From contig CAZOFA010000083.1 in assembly GCA_964578975.1 (NCBI GenBank), positions 1 to 8,750 of the forward strand: a DNA stretch of 8,750 bases, in the 5' to 3' direction. This document shows positions 6,902 to 8,750 of the stretch, piece by piece (the first letter of the stretch is position 1; each line of letters opens with the position of its first letter). The notes under the pieces are model-generated. The model was not told the origin of the DNA. It was given only the letters and a program-made list of their open reading frames with translations, and searched no databases. The translations under genes were made by a program, and so were the position numbers. This stretch comes from CAYRUP01 sp964578975. GTDB taxonomy: Bacteria > Pseudomonadota > Gammaproteobacteria > DSM-16500.

Positions 6902-8608
6902 ATGTCTGAAAGTTTTGCGCAATTATTTGAAGAAAGTTTGAATGAAACTCCAATGGTTCCAGGTGCAATTGTCACTGGAACAGTCGTGCGTGTCGGTGCT
7001 GATTATGTCGTGATTAGCGCTGGATTAAAATCCGAATCAATTATTCCCATTGAACAATTCTCTGATGAACATGGCAACGTTGAAGTCGCTGCTGGTGATG
7101 AAGTCAAAGTTGCATTGGAAACCGTTGAAGATGGATTTGGCACAACACGTCTCTCTCGTGAACGCGCAAAACGTTTAGAAGCATGGATTGATCTTGAAAG
7201 AGCGTATGAAAAGAAAGAAATCGTGCGCGGTGTCATTCAAGGCCGTGTCAAAGGTGGTTTTACCGTTGAAATTAACAAAATTCGCGCCTTTTTACCCGGT
7301 TCATTAGTTGATGTGAAACCAGTGCGTGACCCCGATTCTCTGGAAGGCAAAGAATTTGATTTTCGAGTCATTAAAATTGACGCGAAGCGTAACAACATTG
7401 TGGTTTCGCGCCGTTCTGCGATGGAAGCAGAAAACAGCGTGGAACGTGAAGCATTATTAGAAAAATTACATGAAGGCGATGAAGTCAAAGGCGTCGTCAA
7501 AAATCTCACCGATTATGGCGCATTTATTGATTTAGGTGGTATTGATGGGTTGTTGCATATCACGGATATGTCATGGAAACGCATCAAGCACCCAAATGAA
7601 ATTTTATCGATCGGCGACGAAATCAAAGTGAAGATTTTGAAATTTGATCGCGACAATGCGCGTGTGTCATTGGGCTTAAAACAATTAGGCGAAGATCCAT
7701 GGGCTGATATCAGTCAGCGTTATCCGATCGGCAAACGCTTAAAAGGCAATGTCACCAACATTACCGATTATGGCTGCTTCGTTGAAATTGAAGAAGGCAT
7801 TGAAGGGTTGGTGCATGTCTCCGAAATGGATTGGACCAATAAAAATGTCAATCCGAATAAAGTGGTGCACTTAGGCCAAGAAGTAGAAGTCGTCGTGTTA
7901 GATATTGATGGTGAACGTCGTCGTATTTCTCTGGGCTTGAAACAATGCACTGTGAATCCTTGGGAAGAATTTGCAACGCATCATCAAAAAGGCGACAAGA
8001 TTTCCGGCAAAATCAAATCCATTACTGATTTTGGTATTTTCATTGGATTGGATGGCGGAATCGATGGTCTCATTCACTTATCCGATGTGTCTTGGAATGA
8101 AACGTCTGCAGAAGAAGCCATTCGTAAATTGCAAAAAGGCGATGAACTTGAAACGGTTATTCTGACGATCGATGCAGAACGTGAACGCATTTCATTGGGT
8201 TTGAAACAATTAGCAGATGATCCGATTGCAAATTATCTCAATGAAAATGAAAAAGGTGCGGTGGTGTCAGGTAAAGTTGTCGAAGTCGATGCAAAGTTTG
8301 CGACGATTGAGTTAGCGGATGGCGTGCAAGGTCTCTTACGTGCATCTGATATTGCTCAAGAAAAAGTAGACGATGCGCGTACACGGTTAAACGTGGGTGA
8401 TGTCATTGAAGCGAAAATCACAGGTACCGATCGTAAGACGCATACCATTACGCTTTCAATGAAATCAAAAGAAGGTGCTCCCGCGAAAAAAGCACGCGCA
8501 ACGACCGCAACCTCGACTAAGAAAAAAGATAAAGATGCAACACCGTTGAAAACAACCTTAGGCGATTTGCTGAAAGCTAAGATGGGTAATGAATCAGAGA
8601 AAGAATAA
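6902..8608 (+). CDS. rpsA: 30S ribosomal protein S1
   Basis: The mRNA-binding protein of the small subunit; it recruits and unfolds mRNAs, especially those with weak Shine-Dalgarno sites or structured leaders. The 568-residue protein carries six S1 (OB-fold) domains at nearly the E. coli positions, roughly 21-87, 105-171, 192-260, 277-347, 364-434 and 451-520. Domains 1 and 2 bind the ribosome (FLPGSLVDVKPVRD in domain 2), and domains 3-6 bind RNA. The SLGLKQ motif closing domains 3, 4 and 5 (first at S256), together with KNLTDYGAF, TDYGCFVEIEEG and ITDFGIFIGLDGG, shows the internal duplication. After residue 520 a 48-residue tail differs from E. coli. It holds a K/A/T/S-rich stretch including TKKKDKD, then a terminal TTLGDLLKAKM segment. 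The gene follows cmk by 83 nt with its own leader and is closed by a strong terminator. ihfB, often next in gammaproteobacteria, does not follow within the window. Confidence 0.98.
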   Translation: MSESFAQLFEESLNETPMVPGAIVTGTVVRVGADYVVISAGLKSESIIPIEQFSDEHGNVEVAAGDEVKVALETVEDGFGTTRLSRERAKRLEAWIDLERAYEKKEIVRGVIQGRVKGGFTVEINKIRAFLPGSLVDVKPVRDPDSLEGKEFDFRVIKIDAKRNNIVVSRRSAMEAENSVEREALLEKLHEGDEVKGVVKNLTDYGAFIDLGGIDGLLHITDMSWKRIKHPNEILSIGDEIKVKILKFDRDNARVSLGLKQLGEDPWADISQRYPIGKRLKGNVTNITDYGCFVEIEEGIEGLVHVSEMDWTNKNVNPNKVVHLGQEVEVVVLDIDGERRRISLGLKQCTVNPWEEFATHHQKGDKISGKIKSITDFGIFIGLDGGIDGLIHLSDVSWNETSAEEAIRKLQKGDELETVILTIDAERERISLGLKQLADDPIANYLNENEKGAVVSGKVVEVDAKFATIELADGVQGLLRASDIAQEKVDDARTRLNVGDVIEAKITGTDRKTHTITLSMKSKEGAPAKKARATTATSTKKKDKDATPLKTTLGDLLKAKMGNESEKE

Positions 8609-8626
8609 GCTGGGACATTGCTTTGT

Positions 8627-8662
8627 AAAACAAAACGGCATCGATGATGCCGTTTTGTTTTT
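8627..8662 (+). terminator. Rho-independent terminator after rpsA
   Basis: A perfect 16-bp stem (8627-8642 with 8646-8661), with a GC core GGCATC/GATGCC and a GAT loop, ends in a T-tract from TTTTGTTTTT. It begins 18 nt after the rpsA stop. The A-rich left arm mirrors the T-tract, so it could also stop transcription arriving from the right. Confidence 0.93.
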
Positions 8663-8672
8663 GTACCGCATC

Positions 8673-8750
8673 GTCATTGCGAGCCACAAAGAGCAAAACA
8701 TCGTTTAGTGGTCAACACCAAAACAGGGTAGCGTGGGAGAGCGGCGCAAT
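8673..8750. repeat. Partial dispersed palindromic repeat running off the window
   Basis: Downstream of the terminator there is no coding sequence. The segment opens with GTCATTGCGAG and the window ends in GCGGCGCAAT, so ATTGCG (8676-8681) and CGCAAT (8745-8750) form matching inverted ends about 75 bp apart. An opening like GTCATTGCGAG, paired with a closing GCAAT, is a recurring style of intergenic palindromic repeat in several proteobacterial genomes. The right end is cut by the window, and the interior shows little further pairing, so the call is tentative. Confidence 0.45.

Overview
The window looks like chromosomal DNA from a gammaproteobacterium with fairly AT-rich coding sequence (roughly 40-45% GC by eye; many TTA, AAA and GAA codons). 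All recognisable proteins align well with enterobacterial or pseudomonad counterparts recalled from memory. The base composition and the compacted gyrA-cmk-rpsA order would suit a host-associated lineage such as the Legionellales (Coxiella/Legionella relatives). That placement is an inference, not something the sequence proves.

Layout, all on the + strand. (1) Bases 1-48 are the 3' part of a tRNA-Pro with anticodon GGG; its 5' half lies outside the window. (2) Bases 91-3373 hold a tight three-gene run: fadD (long-chain acyl-CoA synthetase), an unrecognised TPR-like lipoprotein with a C-terminal CxxCH haem-type motif, and ycaC (isochorismatase-family hydrolase). Gaps are 3 and 19 nt, so the three are probably co-transcribed. 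(3) Bases 3374-3558 are intergenic, with a GC-rich double-hairpin repeat and then a good sigma70-type promoter for gyrA. (4) Bases 3559-8608 hold gyrA, cmk (4-nt ATGA overlap with gyrA) and rpsA, the last with a short leader. (5) A strong intrinsic terminator follows rpsA, and then the start of what looks like a dispersed palindromic repeat that runs off the window edge.

Functionally the right-hand block is core information processing: supercoiling by gyrase, CMP/dCMP phosphorylation for nucleotide supply, and the mRNA-binding ribosomal protein S1. The left-hand block begins with fatty acid activation, but nothing in the sequence ties the lipoprotein or YcaC to lipid metabolism. In many gammaproteobacteria serC and aroA (sometimes also pheA and hisC) sit between gyrA and cmk. 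Here they are absent and the two genes overlap, which is the most informative structural oddity. I see no phage, transposase, CRISPR or defence system, and no clear new multi-gene system. The best candidate for something undescribed is the lipoprotein with the terminal CxxCH.
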